Positions 1-10,248 of a DNA stretch of 64,000 bases are shown one piece after another (position 1 is the first letter of the stretch; the number at the start of each line of letters is the position of its first letter). The position numbers and the translations under genes are program-made. The notes beneath the pieces were generated by a model. It did no database searches. It had not been told where the DNA came from and saw only the letters and a list, made by a program, of their open reading frames with translations. This DNA is from Odontocerum albicorne (Eukaryota > Arthropoda > Insecta > Trichoptera > Odontoceridae), in assembly GCA_949825065.1 (NCBI GenBank), contig OX463848.1, positions 35,431,491-35,495,490 on the forward strand. The letters are read 5' to 3'.

Positions 1-90
1 ATGTAACTGCAAAATCTTTCATAGATTTTTTTACAGTAGCTACATATTTGATTATCTGAAAAACGATTTGATGTATAACCAGTCTGAAAT

Positions 91-300
91 ATGAGATGTG
101 GTAAATGAAAAATGGGATACCTCTCAAGAAATATGAGATGTGGTAAATGAAAAATGGGATACCTCTCAAGAAATATGAGATGTGTTAAATGAAAAATGGG
201 ATACCTCTCAAGAAATATGAGATGTGATGAATGAAAAATAGCATACCTCTCAAGAAATATGAGATGTGGTAAACGAAAAATGGGATACCTCTCAAGAAAT
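91..300. repeat. 42-bp minisatellite, 5 units
   Basis: Five head-to-tail units of 42 bp, each starting ATGAGATGTGGTAAATG and ending CTCTCAAGAAAT. Units differ by only a few bases, so the array is young. An in-frame stop in each unit argues against a coding repeat. Confidence 0.9.
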
Positions 301-660
301 TAATGAAGACGAGGATAGAGACATCGAGAAGCACTTTCATGGAAATAGCCTCTTTTTACATTCCAAGGTCTGAGCTCGGAATTGAGAATGCGTATGGTTC
401 GCGTCTAAATCTCCTCAACTCTTCTATATAGAATGGAGGCGTAATACAGTACCAGGGAAGGATTGAGACTTTTGAGATGTGGATCTATAGATATACTCGT
501 ACCCTACAAATTCCCTTGATGGACCGTGTTAAAAATGTTGGAGTGCTTGAACGTATGAATAAAGACCGAAAAATGCTTAGCTGTCAATCTCGGTCTCATA
601 ATGAGAGGCACAAATACATTTTAAAACAACTGTTGCATTCATGAAATATCACTGTTGCGG
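301..660. other. Unassigned AT-rich sequence
   Basis: I see no repeat family, RNA gene or convincing reading frame in this stretch. Confidence 0.5.
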
Positions 661-664
661 AATG

Positions 665-1180
665 CAAAGAGGAGAGAACGCCAGACATTCCTTTCACGAC
701 ACACATATCTCGCCTCATCTACATCCATACACTTTCTCATACAACTTTTACGATATCTCTAACTTTTAACATTCCCTTTTTTCAAAATATCGTTTACTGA
801 ATTCAACCCTATTTTCCTTCGTACTCCTTTGCCACGTTTTCACTCACATTTGCGCTGTATATTTGTTTTGTAAGTATTTCTTCATTCATTATTTCCACGT
901 GTTTAAACCATCTCAAAGTACTCTTCTTCATCTTACTAAATACATAGCCTTAAGTTTACATTCATTCCTAATCACTTAATTCTGTATTCTATTATACCTA
1001 CGTTGTCACCCGATCTATTCTTCTCAGTTCACACACTTCTATAGCATTGATTCGCATTTATTCCTTTTAGTATTTTCCTTGTAAACGTTTCACTTTCATG
1101 CATCAAAGTTGGTACTAGAATACTTATGTAGGATATCATCTTAGCAGAATTCCTTTATGCCAATTGTATATTGATTTGCA
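665..1180 (-). pseudogene. LINE-A reverse transcriptase tail
   Basis: Read on the minus strand, this is the decayed C-terminus of a non-LTR retrotransposon polyprotein. The order from 1180 down is the LVPTLMYGSE-like region, the RIHGVTMYDRIRNEVIRDE-like region, the WFGHVERMN-like motif, the GRPRKVWLDQVNDI-like motif, then the last residues before the stop. Frameshifts and stops break it. At least sixteen similar fragments occur in the window. The family resembles the endonuclease/reverse transcriptase proteins often annotated in insect genomes; the clade is not certain. Confidence 0.8.
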
Positions 1181-1404
1181 AAAAACCGTAAATCAAGTAT
1201 TTGGGTTTTACGAAACAATGGATCAGGTATAAGACTTAATGTTTGTATTGGTAATAGTATCGTACGCGGAGAGGCAAACAAAACTCGTTGGTGAACTTGT
1301 AACCAGACTGGGTTCTTTTTTTGTTTAAGACGATAAATATTCCGTTGTCGAAAAAATTACGAAATTGTATGGTTTTTGTCCTCAGATAATTATTTATCGA
1401 CAAT

Positions 1405-1815
1405 GATTATTTATTTATTTATTACTTCATCGCATAACAATCTGGTGGGTTTATTGCCAAGTGGAAATGTCTTCTAGCTAACCAGATAAAATTAAATTAA
1501 GGAAGTTACTTGGTACCAAAAAATATTAAAATTGTTGCTAATTTGTACAAAATTCACGAACAATATAAATAGCAACAATATATCAATTTAAAGGAAAACG
1601 AAATAAATGGTGAAGAGAAAAGAAAACTGGGAATGAAACACGCAACATTACCGATTTGAAATTAAAAGTTTTTGTTCAGTCGTTTTTTGAAAGATTCCAT
1701 TGCCGAAACGAGTTTAACATTAGTAGGTTATCGATTCCAGAGTCTCACTGCATAGACAGTAAAGGGTGACATAAAAAAGATGAAAGGTGAACTGGGAAAG
1801 CCAATAAACAATTGC
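1405..1815 (-). mobile_element. LINE-S 3' end
   Basis: On the minus strand this carries a decayed tail with an FFTVHAVTLWNQLP-like motif followed by an FKKRLKK-like motif (best read in the copy at 12766-13100). Both are typical of the extreme C-terminus of CR1/Jockey-type reverse transcriptases. The 3' end has the LINE/SINE-shared segment with TTGCCA..TGGCAA and a TAAA-rich tail. The sequence to 2135 continues without recognisable coding. Confidence 0.7.
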
Positions 1816-2139
1816 AGATTGAGCGTATAAAGATTAATTGAAGGAAAGATAGTTTTTTGCGTGCTTCTTTAAATTGAAGACATGCTTTATTCAAGGCAAG
1901 TGCGAAAAAATTCAGACAGTGGATCGGAGCGTCATTATCGTTGCGACGGAAGTTTGAGTACTTGAGTTTGCAAAGGGGAAAAAGTTGTAGAGAAAATTTG
2001 TGGGAACTATAAAATATTTTGTGTTTTTGATGGGCATATGGAGGAAATTGTGAGATAGGCTATTGATTTCTCCGAAATGCGATGAAATGAAAGTGGTGTA
2101 TATAGTATGTTACTTATAATCAGTACTTTTTTTTTAAAA
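1816..2139. other. Unassigned sequence
   Basis: This may be the upstream continuation of the LINE-S copy, but no sister copy in the window extends this far, so I cannot assign it. Confidence 0.3.
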
Positions 2140-2348
2140 AAAAAGGTGCCGAAGCTCACTCCTTGTTAAGTTTTTTGTAAATCGTAAAACATGTGATGGA
2201 GCGCCACTCCACTGCGCTCCACCGCAAAAAGGTACTGACAGAGCTTTTTTTAAAATAAAAAAAAGGGGCCGGAGCTCACTTCTTGTCAAGCTTTTTGTAT
2301 ACCGTAAAAAAGGTGGTGGAGCGCCGCTCCACTGCGCTCCACCGCAAA
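2140..2348. repeat. Two ~120-bp direct repeats with a GC-rich hairpin
   Basis: Two diverged units each contain AAGCTCACT or GAGCTCACT, then a hairpin with stem TGGAGCGC / GCGCTCCA around CACTCCACT. The hairpins lie near 2197-2221 and 2319-2343. The open frame across them is a by-product of the duplication. Confidence 0.75.
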
Positions 2349-2759
2349 TAAGCACGTCTTATAATTAGGCCTTACAACTTATCAAGTTTATGACGAAGGC
2401 ATTAAATAATTAATCAACATCTGGAAAAAAACATCGACCTATTTTTTTCATAGTTATATTTCCTCAGTAAGATAAATCCTAGTTTATAAAAGACATGACA
2501 ATGAAATACAAAAAAAAACAAATCCATATAAATTCAGTGCCCACTTTTAATTTATTGTCTATTTTGTTATTTGTCTTGTTTTTCATTCTATGTATACATA
2601 CTTGTACAATTACGTATCATATAAATAAATAAATGAATTCAGAAGCTGTAAAATCAAGTTATGAAAAGTCTGACAGATAAAGTCACGCCGTAACAAAGAA
2701 GAGAAGCAATTTAAAGTTGTGTTAATACTCGTACATAAAACTGTCGCCTTGAGGCGCTC

Positions 2760-3010
2760 AATGTCAGAAGCAGTCTTGTAACTTGACAGAAAATGGTGTG
2801 TTTAAAAGTAAACTCGCTTTGGTGGGACATGTCGGGAGTTTCACTTTCTGGTTTGGGAGGGAAGGAGCGATAGGAAATAGGAGGGAGTGCCCGGGGCCCG
2901 GGACCCAGCCGCCTAATATAATATAAATGTTGTATAACCAGCCGCCTGCAGTCACACGGCGCGGCCGGAAACCCAGAGGAGACCAACCTTCATGGAGTAT
3001 ATCATATTGT
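2760..3010. other. GC-rich island with CCCGGGGCCCGGG palindrome
   Basis: A short GC-rich block in AT-rich surroundings. It contains the palindrome CCCGGGGCCCGGG near 2889 and two copies of CCAGCCGCCT (near 2905 and 2938). Overlapping open frames exist on both strands, but none resembles a known protein. It is probably part of an unlisted repeat. Confidence 0.4.
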
Positions 3011-3011
3011 T

Positions 3012-3165
3012 TCTTTTTCATACATACCAGCATGATATTGCCCTGTCGGGGTAAGCAGAGAGAACAGATCATCATAATTTCTTATATTCTATATCCATAC
3101 ACCTTTTCATACAACTAATATTTCTCTAACTATACCTTTTATATATTTACTTTTCGTGCCCTTAG
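3012..3165 (-). pseudogene. LINE-A 3' terminal fragment
   Basis: A short minus-strand LINE-A piece. It starts with the family's 3' end (complement of a CATACCA..CCCTGTCGGGGTAAGCAGAGAG stretch) and breaks off after the SQRNRR-like region. Confidence 0.7.
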
Positions 3166-3240
3166 TTCAAATTTAGGCAATCCAGTAAGCAGCAACAAAG
3201 AATGATTGGTTGACAACCATGGAGTACATATTAAGTATCG

Positions 3241-3440
3241 TATAAGCCTCCGTGACAGTTGTAAGACGTTTGTCTTCTAACCCGGAGGTTGCTAGTTCAA
3301 TTCCTAAAAGTAACCGTTTTTTTTAAATAGTGTTCTAGTCTGGTTTTCACTCAAAGCTTCTTAAACATGTTTTCTAGTTGGTTAGTAGAGATTACCACAT
3401 GACAAAACACTCGCCAATTTGTACTGTATTTAATCTCTCG
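3241..3440 (+). mobile_element. SINE-1 copy
   Basis: A tRNA-derived head with a decayed A box (GACAGTTGTAAGACG) and B box (TAGTTCAATTCC) is followed by the family body TTCTAGTCTGGTTTTCACT and the TTGGTTAG..GATTACCACATG segment. It sits directly upstream of the SINE-head array. Confidence 0.8.
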
Positions 3441-3476
3441 TATAAAGAAAAGTTTTTAACTTTCATCTGAAAACTC

Positions 3477-4430
3477 GGTTAGTCTAGTAGGTAATACGAT
3501 TCAATTTGAGGGTGTCGGGTTCGGTTCTCGGTTAGTCTAGTAGGTAATATGATTCAATTTGAGGGTGTTGGGTTCGATTCTCGGTTAGTCTAGTAGGTAA
3601 TACGATTCAATTTGAGGGTGTCGGGTCCGGTTCTCGGTTAATCTAGTAGGTAATATGATTCAATTTGAGGGTGTCGGGTTCGATTCTCGGTTAGTCTAGT
3701 TGGTAATACGATTCAATTTGAGGGTGTCGAGTCCGGTTCTCGGTTAGTCTAGTAGGTAATACGATTCAATTTGAGGGTGTCGGGTTCGATTCTCGGTTAG
3801 TCTAGTAGGTAATACGATTCAATTTGAGGGTGTCGGGTCCGGTTCTCGGTTAGTCTAGTAGGTAATACGATTCAATTTGAGGGTGTCGGGTTCGATTCTC
3901 GGTTAGTCTAGTAGGTAATACGATTCAATTTGAGGGTGTCGGGTCCGGTTCTCGGTTAATCTAGTAGGTAATATGATTCAATTTGAGGGTGTCGGGTTCG
4001 ATTCTCGGTTAGTCTAGTTGGTAATACGATTCAATTTGAGGGTGTCGGATTCGATTCTCGGTTAGTCTAGTAGGTAATACGATTCAATTTGAGGGTGTCG
4101 GATTCGATTCTCGGTTAGTCTAGTTGGTAATACGATTCAATTTGAGGGTGTCGGATTCGATTCTCGGTTTGTCTAGTAGGTAATACGATTCAATTTGAGG
4201 GTGTCGGGTCCGGTTCTCGGTTAGTCTAGTAGGTAATACGATTCAATTTGAGGGTGTCGGGTTCGATTCTCGGTTAGTCTAGTAGGTAATACGATTCAAT
4301 TTGAGGGTGTCGGGTCCGGTTCTCGGTTAGTCTAGTAGGTAATACGATTCAATTTGAGGGTGTCGGGTTCGATTCTCGGTTAGTCTAGTAGGTAATACGA
4401 TTCAATTTGAGGGTGTCGGGTTCGATTCTC
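3477..4430 (+). repeat. 18-unit array of a tRNA-like SINE head (53-bp unit)
   Basis: Exactly 954 bp, or 18 units of 53 bp. Each unit contains TAGTCTAGTAGG, matching the pol III A-box consensus TRGYNNARNNGG. It also contains GGTTCGATTCT, one base off the B-box consensus GGTTCGANNCC. Units alternate between a GGGTCCGGTTCTC and a GGGTTCGATTCTC form, so the array grew largely as 106-bp dimers. A normal SINE body follows directly, so the array is the expanded 5' head of one SINE. Confidence 0.92.
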
Positions 4431-4580
4431 GTTGGTACTGTTTTTTTTAATATAAGTTTCTTATCTGCTTATTACTTAAAACTTCTTTAATATATTTTTG
4501 ATAGGTTGAAATATATTACAACATAACAATAAATTCGCCAGGTTTAACTTTATACAGCGAAAATGTAATACAATAATACG
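4431..4580 (+). mobile_element. SINE-1-like body downstream of the head array
   Basis: After the last head unit come GTTGGTACTGTTTTTTTT, a diverged SINE body (TTCTTTAATATATTTTTGATAGGTTG), and the 3' end motif CGCCAGG..ACAGCGAAAATGTAATACA. Together with the array it forms one SINE with an 18-fold head. Confidence 0.75.
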
Positions 4581-4599
4581 ATATATTAGCACCACAGGC

Positions 4600-5360
4600 A
4601 GACTTTTCCACTCCGTCAGGAACAGACTGTAACACAAAAAGGTTTTTTTGGATCGATGAGGTTGATGAGATGAGATATATCATTCACCAGTCTCCTGCAG
4701 CGTTTGAAGACCAAGAGGTACAATTTGCAAACAATTACTCGTATGACCTCGCACCTCATCCAGTTTTATCCAGAAATTGTATCACATGACTATGTTTATT
4801 AACTCCAAAAACTACTTTGAGGCAGAGTTAAAAATCCTCTTCTCCACTCAATGGAGCCCTCGGTAAAACCATGTGCACCGTCGAATTAAGACACCGCCAA
4901 GAACTTATTCAAAACACAACTATGATTTATATTATTATTGATACTATCACCCTAAGCGTTTCATCAAGAACGCAGGGATGCCATAAAACGCCGTCATCCT
5001 GTCAGTCTTTCATAGTTTAGTAGTTCACATTCTTCGAAGCCGTGGCAGAACGAACTTCGAGGCGATTTATATAATAGTATATTCTAAAGGGGTTGAGGGA
5101 TTAACCCAACTCTAGATTTAAAGGGAACTCTAAGGACGGCACATCCTGGAGTCTTATTTACGTATACCTGAAAAAGTTAGAGGTTGTATTCTCCTTACCT
5201 CGCTATCCTCGAATAAGCTACAGAAAATCAATAATAATGATGAAATAAGGTTTGAACTTAAAACCGTCTTAGAATCCGACGACTGTAATACCATTTTGCC
5301 TACGAAGCAAAACGAATTTCATGCCCTCTTTGGTAAGAGATTTATATTCTAGCCCGGGTT
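4600..5360. repeat. Unclassified dispersed repeat (family R)
   Basis: The segment 5085-5225 has a relative at 17470-17650. Both share GGTTGAGGGATT/GTTGGGGGATT, then CTCTA..GGGAAC..CTAAGGA, then ATCxTGGAGTCTxATTTACG, and both end near TTCTCCTTACC. Nothing in either is recognisably coding. The rest of 4600-5085 is unassigned. Confidence 0.5.
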
Positions 5361-5457
5361 CGATACGAGTATATAAAAATGTATTTTTTGCGTCAGTTCA
5401 AATTTTGCTAAACCAATGCGCAGCAACACAGGATGATGAAATAATAATAATAATGAA

Positions 5458-5660
5458 GTTTTAAGTGTCATAAAAGTCTGCGTGGCCATCTTCCAGCCTG
5501 AGGAGGTTCCCGTTGACCACCAATTTTTTTGAAAAGTTTTCCAGACTGATTTTCACTTAATGTCTCTTAAACACCCTTTTGATTCGTTGGTTGAGATCAT
5601 CGCTTGACAGTCTGTAAGGTTGTACTGTATACAACGAAAGTATAATAATATAATAAGATG
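5458..5660 (+). mobile_element. SINE-1 copy, decayed head
   Basis: The head is damaged (GCGTGGCCATCTTCCAGCC). The body TTTCCAGACTGATTTTCACTTAA and the tail GTTGTACTGTATACAACGAA are intact. Confidence 0.75.
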
Positions 5661-5769
5661 TAAATAAACTGTCGAAATATCTACAATAAACAAAATGTAG
5701 GATCGATGTAAATTAATCTAGACCAGCTTGACCGCATCTGGAGTATGACAACTGAATAAATAATTTCAC

Positions 5770-6196
5770 CGGTCGTGGGTCCTGCGCCTCATTGCCAGTC
5801 ACCGTGTGTCAAGGCCATTGCCACAGGATGCGGTGCTTCTCCATCATTCACATTCTCCACTGCATCCTCGCTGCAGTACGATACAATGCCGGCTGCAGAG
5901 CTACACCCTGCATATTGTAGTACTGTCACTGTGCTATTGTCAGTTGAGAATGTTCCTGAATATCTTGATCGGTAAGGCCATTGTGAAGCTTTTGATTTTT
6001 ATGACCTCCCACAGTTGCATGTTTGATGAGTAAAACGTACCACTGTTACAGACACTTTTATTTATTTATTTAATTTAAAAGAACATTTATGAATAGGAAA
6101 TTAATGATTTTTATACAAAATATAATTTATAAATAATACCAAGAATTAAAATCCTAATTACCAGTTTTCATCTCATTCATGTACAGTTTCATCATG
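5770..6196. other. Unassigned, GC-richer than neighbours up to the gap
   Basis: From 5770 to about 5960 the base composition is more balanced and two overlapping plus-strand frames are open (to 5975 and 6033). I do not recognise either protein. The stretch could be part of an exon or an old transposon. It is followed by AT-rich sequence up to the gap. Confidence 0.3.
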
Positions 6197-6396
6197 NNNN
6201 NNNNNNNNNNNNNNNNNNNNNNNNNNNNNNNNNNNNNNNNNNNNNNNNNNNNNNNNNNNNNNNNNNNNNNNNNNNNNNNNNNNNNNNNNNNNNNNNNNNN
6301 NNNNNNNNNNNNNNNNNNNNNNNNNNNNNNNNNNNNNNNNNNNNNNNNNNNNNNNNNNNNNNNNNNNNNNNNNNNNNNNNNNNNNNNNNNNNNNNN
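6197..6396. other. Assembly gap, 200 N
   Basis: Exactly 200 consecutive N. The round number suggests a scaffolding placeholder rather than a measured length. Any frame running through it is meaningless. Confidence 0.99.
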
Positions 6397-6869
6397 AATC
6401 CATAAAATGGATTCTTCTTTGTATGAGTGTGGCCAGGAAGAGGGAGATCTTAACATTTTTTTTCCTCGTATTTTCAAAATATTTCCTCTTTGACCTTGAA
6501 TAAACAAACAAAAATATTCTTCTCCGCAACACTCCCTTACCTGCTGAGCCTCAAGAAAGGTTCTATAATCAATAACACCACTGTTATATCAACCAGAATA
6601 AAATATTTTCAATAGAATATGTATATTCAAATAAATTATCACAATTTTAAATTAAACACTCGATTAGTTCATATCTAAATTTCATATTTTTCTAAATATT
6701 TATTTAGTTATAAATTATGTATCATAATTAAGTTGTTAAATACTTTCAATAGATCGTATCTCATTGGATAACAGTAATTTCGAGCCGAATTGTCTTCAAT
6801 ATATTCAAAATCCATGGACTCGGCAACTCAAGTGTGCTGAGTCGCCCATGTGAATAGAACTAACTAGAT

Positions 6870-7160
6870 CAGTGGTTCTTAAACGGTGCTCCGCGAGGAT
6901 GTTAAAAGTGCTCCATCATATATGAAATATTTGATCGAAGTTTGGCGAATTGCTGTTGGCAACGCAGCCGAGGAATGGCGCAATTTCTTACATTGCCATT
7001 TTTTTGTAATCTGTAATTTTTATTTATAAATAAAATTAATGTTCATGCATTTCTTATTGTCAGTTTTATGGCCTTGATGATTTTGGTGAAATTGTTCTTA
7101 TAATCAATTGTTCTTATAATCAAAAGTGCTCCGTGACTTCGAAAAGGTTAAAAACCACTG
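6870..7160. mobile_element. Non-autonomous hAT element (291 bp)
   Basis: Terminal inverted repeats CAGTGGTTCTTAAAC and GGTTAAAAACCACTG flank an AT-rich interior, and both subterminal regions carry AAAGTGCTCC. An 8-bp target-site duplication AACTAGAT lies on each side (6862-6869 and 7161-7168). These are hAT hallmarks. There is no coding capacity. Confidence 0.92.
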
Positions 7161-7246
7161 AACTAGATCCTATGACGTGAACATCACTTGACACTAGCGT
7201 ATACTCCTTCATACGTAAAAATAAGATGAAAACTTGCTAGTATTGT

Positions 7247-7474
7247 TTAAACTGGATAATTTGAATGTGGCATGTACATAAAGTCACACCTTAAAACCAT
7301 TGACTCGAAACCTTGACTCGTTACTAAATGTCCTTTTTCACCTCCCATCAAGTCAGCCTCCAGTGAAGCACTTATTGCACTTACAAGACATGTTATGTCC
7401 AAACCTGTCGGCAATGTCACCTTGCCAGCTGGCAGCCTGCTCTTCCAAAATGGTAATGTTTCTTTGATGGACAT
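7247..7474 (-). pseudogene. Unidentified 75-codon open frame
   Basis: The minus-strand frame is open from an ATG near 7474 to the stop at 7247, with balanced composition and a non-repetitive predicted protein (includes TLPTGLDITCLVSAIS and SLEADLMGGEKGHLV). No family comes to mind. It could be an exon or a domesticated or decayed transposon piece. Confidence 0.25.
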
Positions 7475-7589
7475 CGGACGTTGTTTTCCAAATTGAACGT
7501 AAACATAAGAGAATACTTCTATTAGATTCTATCTAATATTTTCTTTGTATAAGAACATGCGAATTGCTCTAAGCTGATGAAATTATCTT

Positions 7590-8195
7590 AGCGGAGAATG
7601 AGGATGAATTACAGTCTGATAAGTAAATTGTATGAGAGATGAGAAGAGAATAAATGTTGCGAAATTCAAAGTTATGGTGGTAGAAAAGTATGAAAAGAAA
7701 AGTTAATGTGATACACGGATTTGTGACAAAATATTAGAGCAAGCTGAAAAATTGTGCTATTTATGTAGTATTTTCTCAGATGATGGAAAAGTTACGAAGA
7801 ATGAAGTGAAACGAAAAAAAAGTCAACGAGGCACTAAAACTTGTGTACTTGAACCGGACAGTATCAAAATCTGCAAAGATGAGACGATAGTCCATAATAG
7901 TGTTTTGATGCCAACTTTGGCGTATGGGATTAAAACGTGGACGTGGAAAAAAACTGAAAAGAGTCTATCAAATTATATTATGGAAATTTGAGAGAAAGGC
8001 CAAATAAATTATGGTTAAATCAAGTGAATGATATTAAGAAAGAACAAAAATACTAAGAAAGTCAGAGAAATCACAGAGAAGGTGTATGGATGTAGAAAAG
8101 GCGATGGATTTGTCGAGATAGGAAAGTATGGCACTCTCCCCTCTCGGCCTACCCCGGTGGGAAAATGGCGAGATGGTATGCATTATTATTATACG
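7590..8195 (+). pseudogene. LINE-A RT C-terminal fragment with internal deletion
   Basis: The plus strand encodes YLCSIFSDDGKV, then IVHNSVLMPTLAYGIKTW, then jumps to INYG*IK*MILRK and ends near GKWRDGMH. The first two motifs match the post-palm part of the LINE-A reverse transcriptase. The WFGHVERMN-like region between them is deleted. Several stops and frame changes show it is dead. Confidence 0.8.
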
Positions 8196-8397
8196 TTATA
8201 TGTCCTTTAAAAAAGACGTTGTGATTGGCTCAGTTGCAGACTATACATATTGCAAAGCGTCTAATCAAAGCGAATCCAGCAAATACACCCAATTATTTTG
8301 ATTGATCTTTTGGAAAGGCTGACTATGTCGCATAGAAAACACTTTCCCTGGAATGTTAGAAGCTGAGGACGTTAATACTTTACAATGAAGTATTTTC

Positions 8398-8530
8398 GAC
8401 TGCCGTGGTCTAACGGTTAAGCATTGATGCGAAGGAAGCGGGCGCCTCAGGTTCGATTCCTTGCAGATTCACTTTCGAATTGATTTTTACTCTTAGGCTA
8501 TATTGTATCAGAATCTAAGTTTTTTTAGTA
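8398..8530 (+). mobile_element. SINE-2 copy
   Basis: A tRNA-like head different from SINE-1: TGGTCTAACGGTTAAGC (A box) and CAGGTTCGATTCC (perfect B box) about 40 bp later. An AT-rich body follows. A second copy is cut by the window end at 63935. Lack of a pairing acceptor stem argues against a true tRNA gene. Confidence 0.6.
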
Positions 8531-8858
8531 ACTTATATACTGCTTATCATAAATTTTAATGAATGCCCATAACCCAAACCAAAGTGGGTGAGTATAATGA
8601 GTATAATAGAATACACAAAACAAAGTGGGTGATCATGGTACCTGATGTTGGTACCACCGGAGATGGCTATGTTAGCCAATTCGTGATAGGCATATCATGT
8701 TGCATAAAAGGCAAGGAGTTTTAATACTTACAATAGTCTGCGTTTTTTTTCTGTATTGGGTCCCTGATAACTAGCAACAGTTCCATGCCATTTGGTGTTA
8801 TGTGCTGCTGATTACTTACAGTTGTGCAAAGCATGAATATTTTTATGCGCCTCGTGTG
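8531..8858. other. Unassigned sequence
   Basis: There is a short direct repeat, AAAGTGGGTGAGTATAATG and AAAGTGGGTGATCATG, near 8583 and 8625. No gene or repeat family is recognised. Confidence 0.4.
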
Positions 8859-8905
8859 GGTGGAAAAAGCACGTGCTTGCGCTAACGACCGTGCTTTTCT
8901 CCACC
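8859..8905. repeat. Hairpin, ~15-bp stem
   Basis: GGTGGAAAAAGCACG (8859-8873) pairs with CGTGCTTTTCTCCACC (8890-8905) around a 16-base loop, with one bulged base. It is GC-richer than its surroundings and could be a core of an unlisted foldback element. Confidence 0.7.
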
Positions 8906-9572
8906 TTCCGCCAGCTCGTTAAAGGGAACATTTCTCGGGAATATGTACTCATGCATGCGAGCCATATGTCCAGATCAACGCAGGCGTGCACGCCACATCA
9001 GAATCTCAATGCCACAACAGTTTGATTTTCTCAAAACTTCATAATTTGATATTCGATGATTTTTCATTATTTGCATACCGGCATGTTTTATTCCATTTTT
9101 GAATGAATATATACGAGTATGACCGAAGTCATAGATATTATTATACAGACCGAAGTCATAGACAATTAAGCGTATATAAAATATACGCATTTAAAACCAT
9201 TCTGACAAAAATATTGAATGTAACCTTTCCAATATTTGAGAGTTTTTCGCTCATCGAGGTAAACATATAACATCTTGTCAAATTTATCCACCCCGCCCAT
9301 CTGCTTATTATAATCGTGAATTATAAAAGGTTTTTCTTTTTCTGATTAACATTTTCCTCTTCATTTTCACAGTAATGTTTCTGCATTACTGTTTGTTGAA
9401 ACCAGTATAACAGGGGCTTTTTTCGTTTTTTCGACTTCTTGTCCCGATATGAACACATCAGGATTTCTTTATTGGCAAAATATTTTGGTTCCCCCACATC
9501 TACTATTTTTGCCTCTTTTGGAACTTATTTTCGATTTCTTCTTATGATTCCTGTTAGATTAGTAGATTTTTC
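8906..9572. other. Unassigned AT-rich sequence
   Basis: It contains one TACGAGTA site (9112-9119) and a direct repeat ACCGAAGTCATAGA (near 9121 and 9149). No gene is recognised. Confidence 0.4.
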
Positions 9573-9791
9573 TATTGTTCGTAAATTCTAGGATGAGTCC
9601 TGTGATAGCTCACAAATTTGCCCCAATACAACCTTGTTACGATGTTCAGTAATTTTAATTATTTTATCAACTTTAATATAAGCCTCAATTCTAATAAATG
9701 GCAGGTTATTTAGGTAAATACATTACATTAGGTTGTATTGGGGCAAATTTGTGAGCTGTCACAGGATTCATCCTAGAATTTCCGAACTATA
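9573..9791. mobile_element. MITE-P copy (palindromic DNA element)
   Basis: About 60-bp inverted ends begin near TATTGTTCG and include GATGAGTCCTGTGA, CTCACAAATTTGCCCC and AATACAACCT. The centre holds GTTCAGTAATTTTAATTATT and GTTATTTAGGTAAATACATTACA. Six copies lie in the window, two in reverse order. There is no coding capacity. A TA target duplication is likely, but the superfamily is not certain. Confidence 0.9.
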
Positions 9792-10248
9792 GTAATGCTT
9801 TTGCCGCGCGCACTGACGTTTGTGTCTAACATATATATATATAGACTCGCCGCATTTTTGCAAAGAGCGGGAACGTCTATATTTAGACTCTCTGCATTCT
9901 AATCGCTAGAAGCAAAAATGCCTACAATTATTTCTATGAAGCAAAATAATGACGATTTAACATATTTCCACAGTTGCCATGGACAATTTTTCTGTTAATT
10001 CTACAAAAAAGTATTTGTTTGCACCGAAGGAATGAGTCAGTGTTTGAAGAATGATATACGAGTAAACACATATTTACCAGCTCAGCACATATTTCGGATA
10101 GCGAACATGTGTGAAAGAATTTAAATTTTAATGTGAAACTAAACATAGCAATTTAATTACTGAACGTGACATTTGTATAACTACTCATTTAATATTCTTT
10201 CTTATCGTTTCTCTCTTACATCCAGATATTTAGTAGATACAACATATA
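9792..10248. other. Unassigned AT-rich sequence
   Basis: No repeat or gene is recognised apart from a short ATATAT run near 9830 and one TACGAGTA site (10057-10064). Confidence 0.4.

Noticed and set aside
2711..3118. Three overlapping frames of 63-103 codons around the GC-rich island
   Set aside because: They overlap on both strands, match no domain, and one extends into a LINE-A fragment.
3477..4430. Possible CRISPR array (18 regular repeats)
   Set aside because: The repeats are head to tail with no unique spacers, the genome is eukaryotic, and the unit carries pol III boxes.
6154..6532. Open frames of 104-119 codons crossing 6197-6396
   Set aside because: They run through 200 N and are artefacts of the gap.
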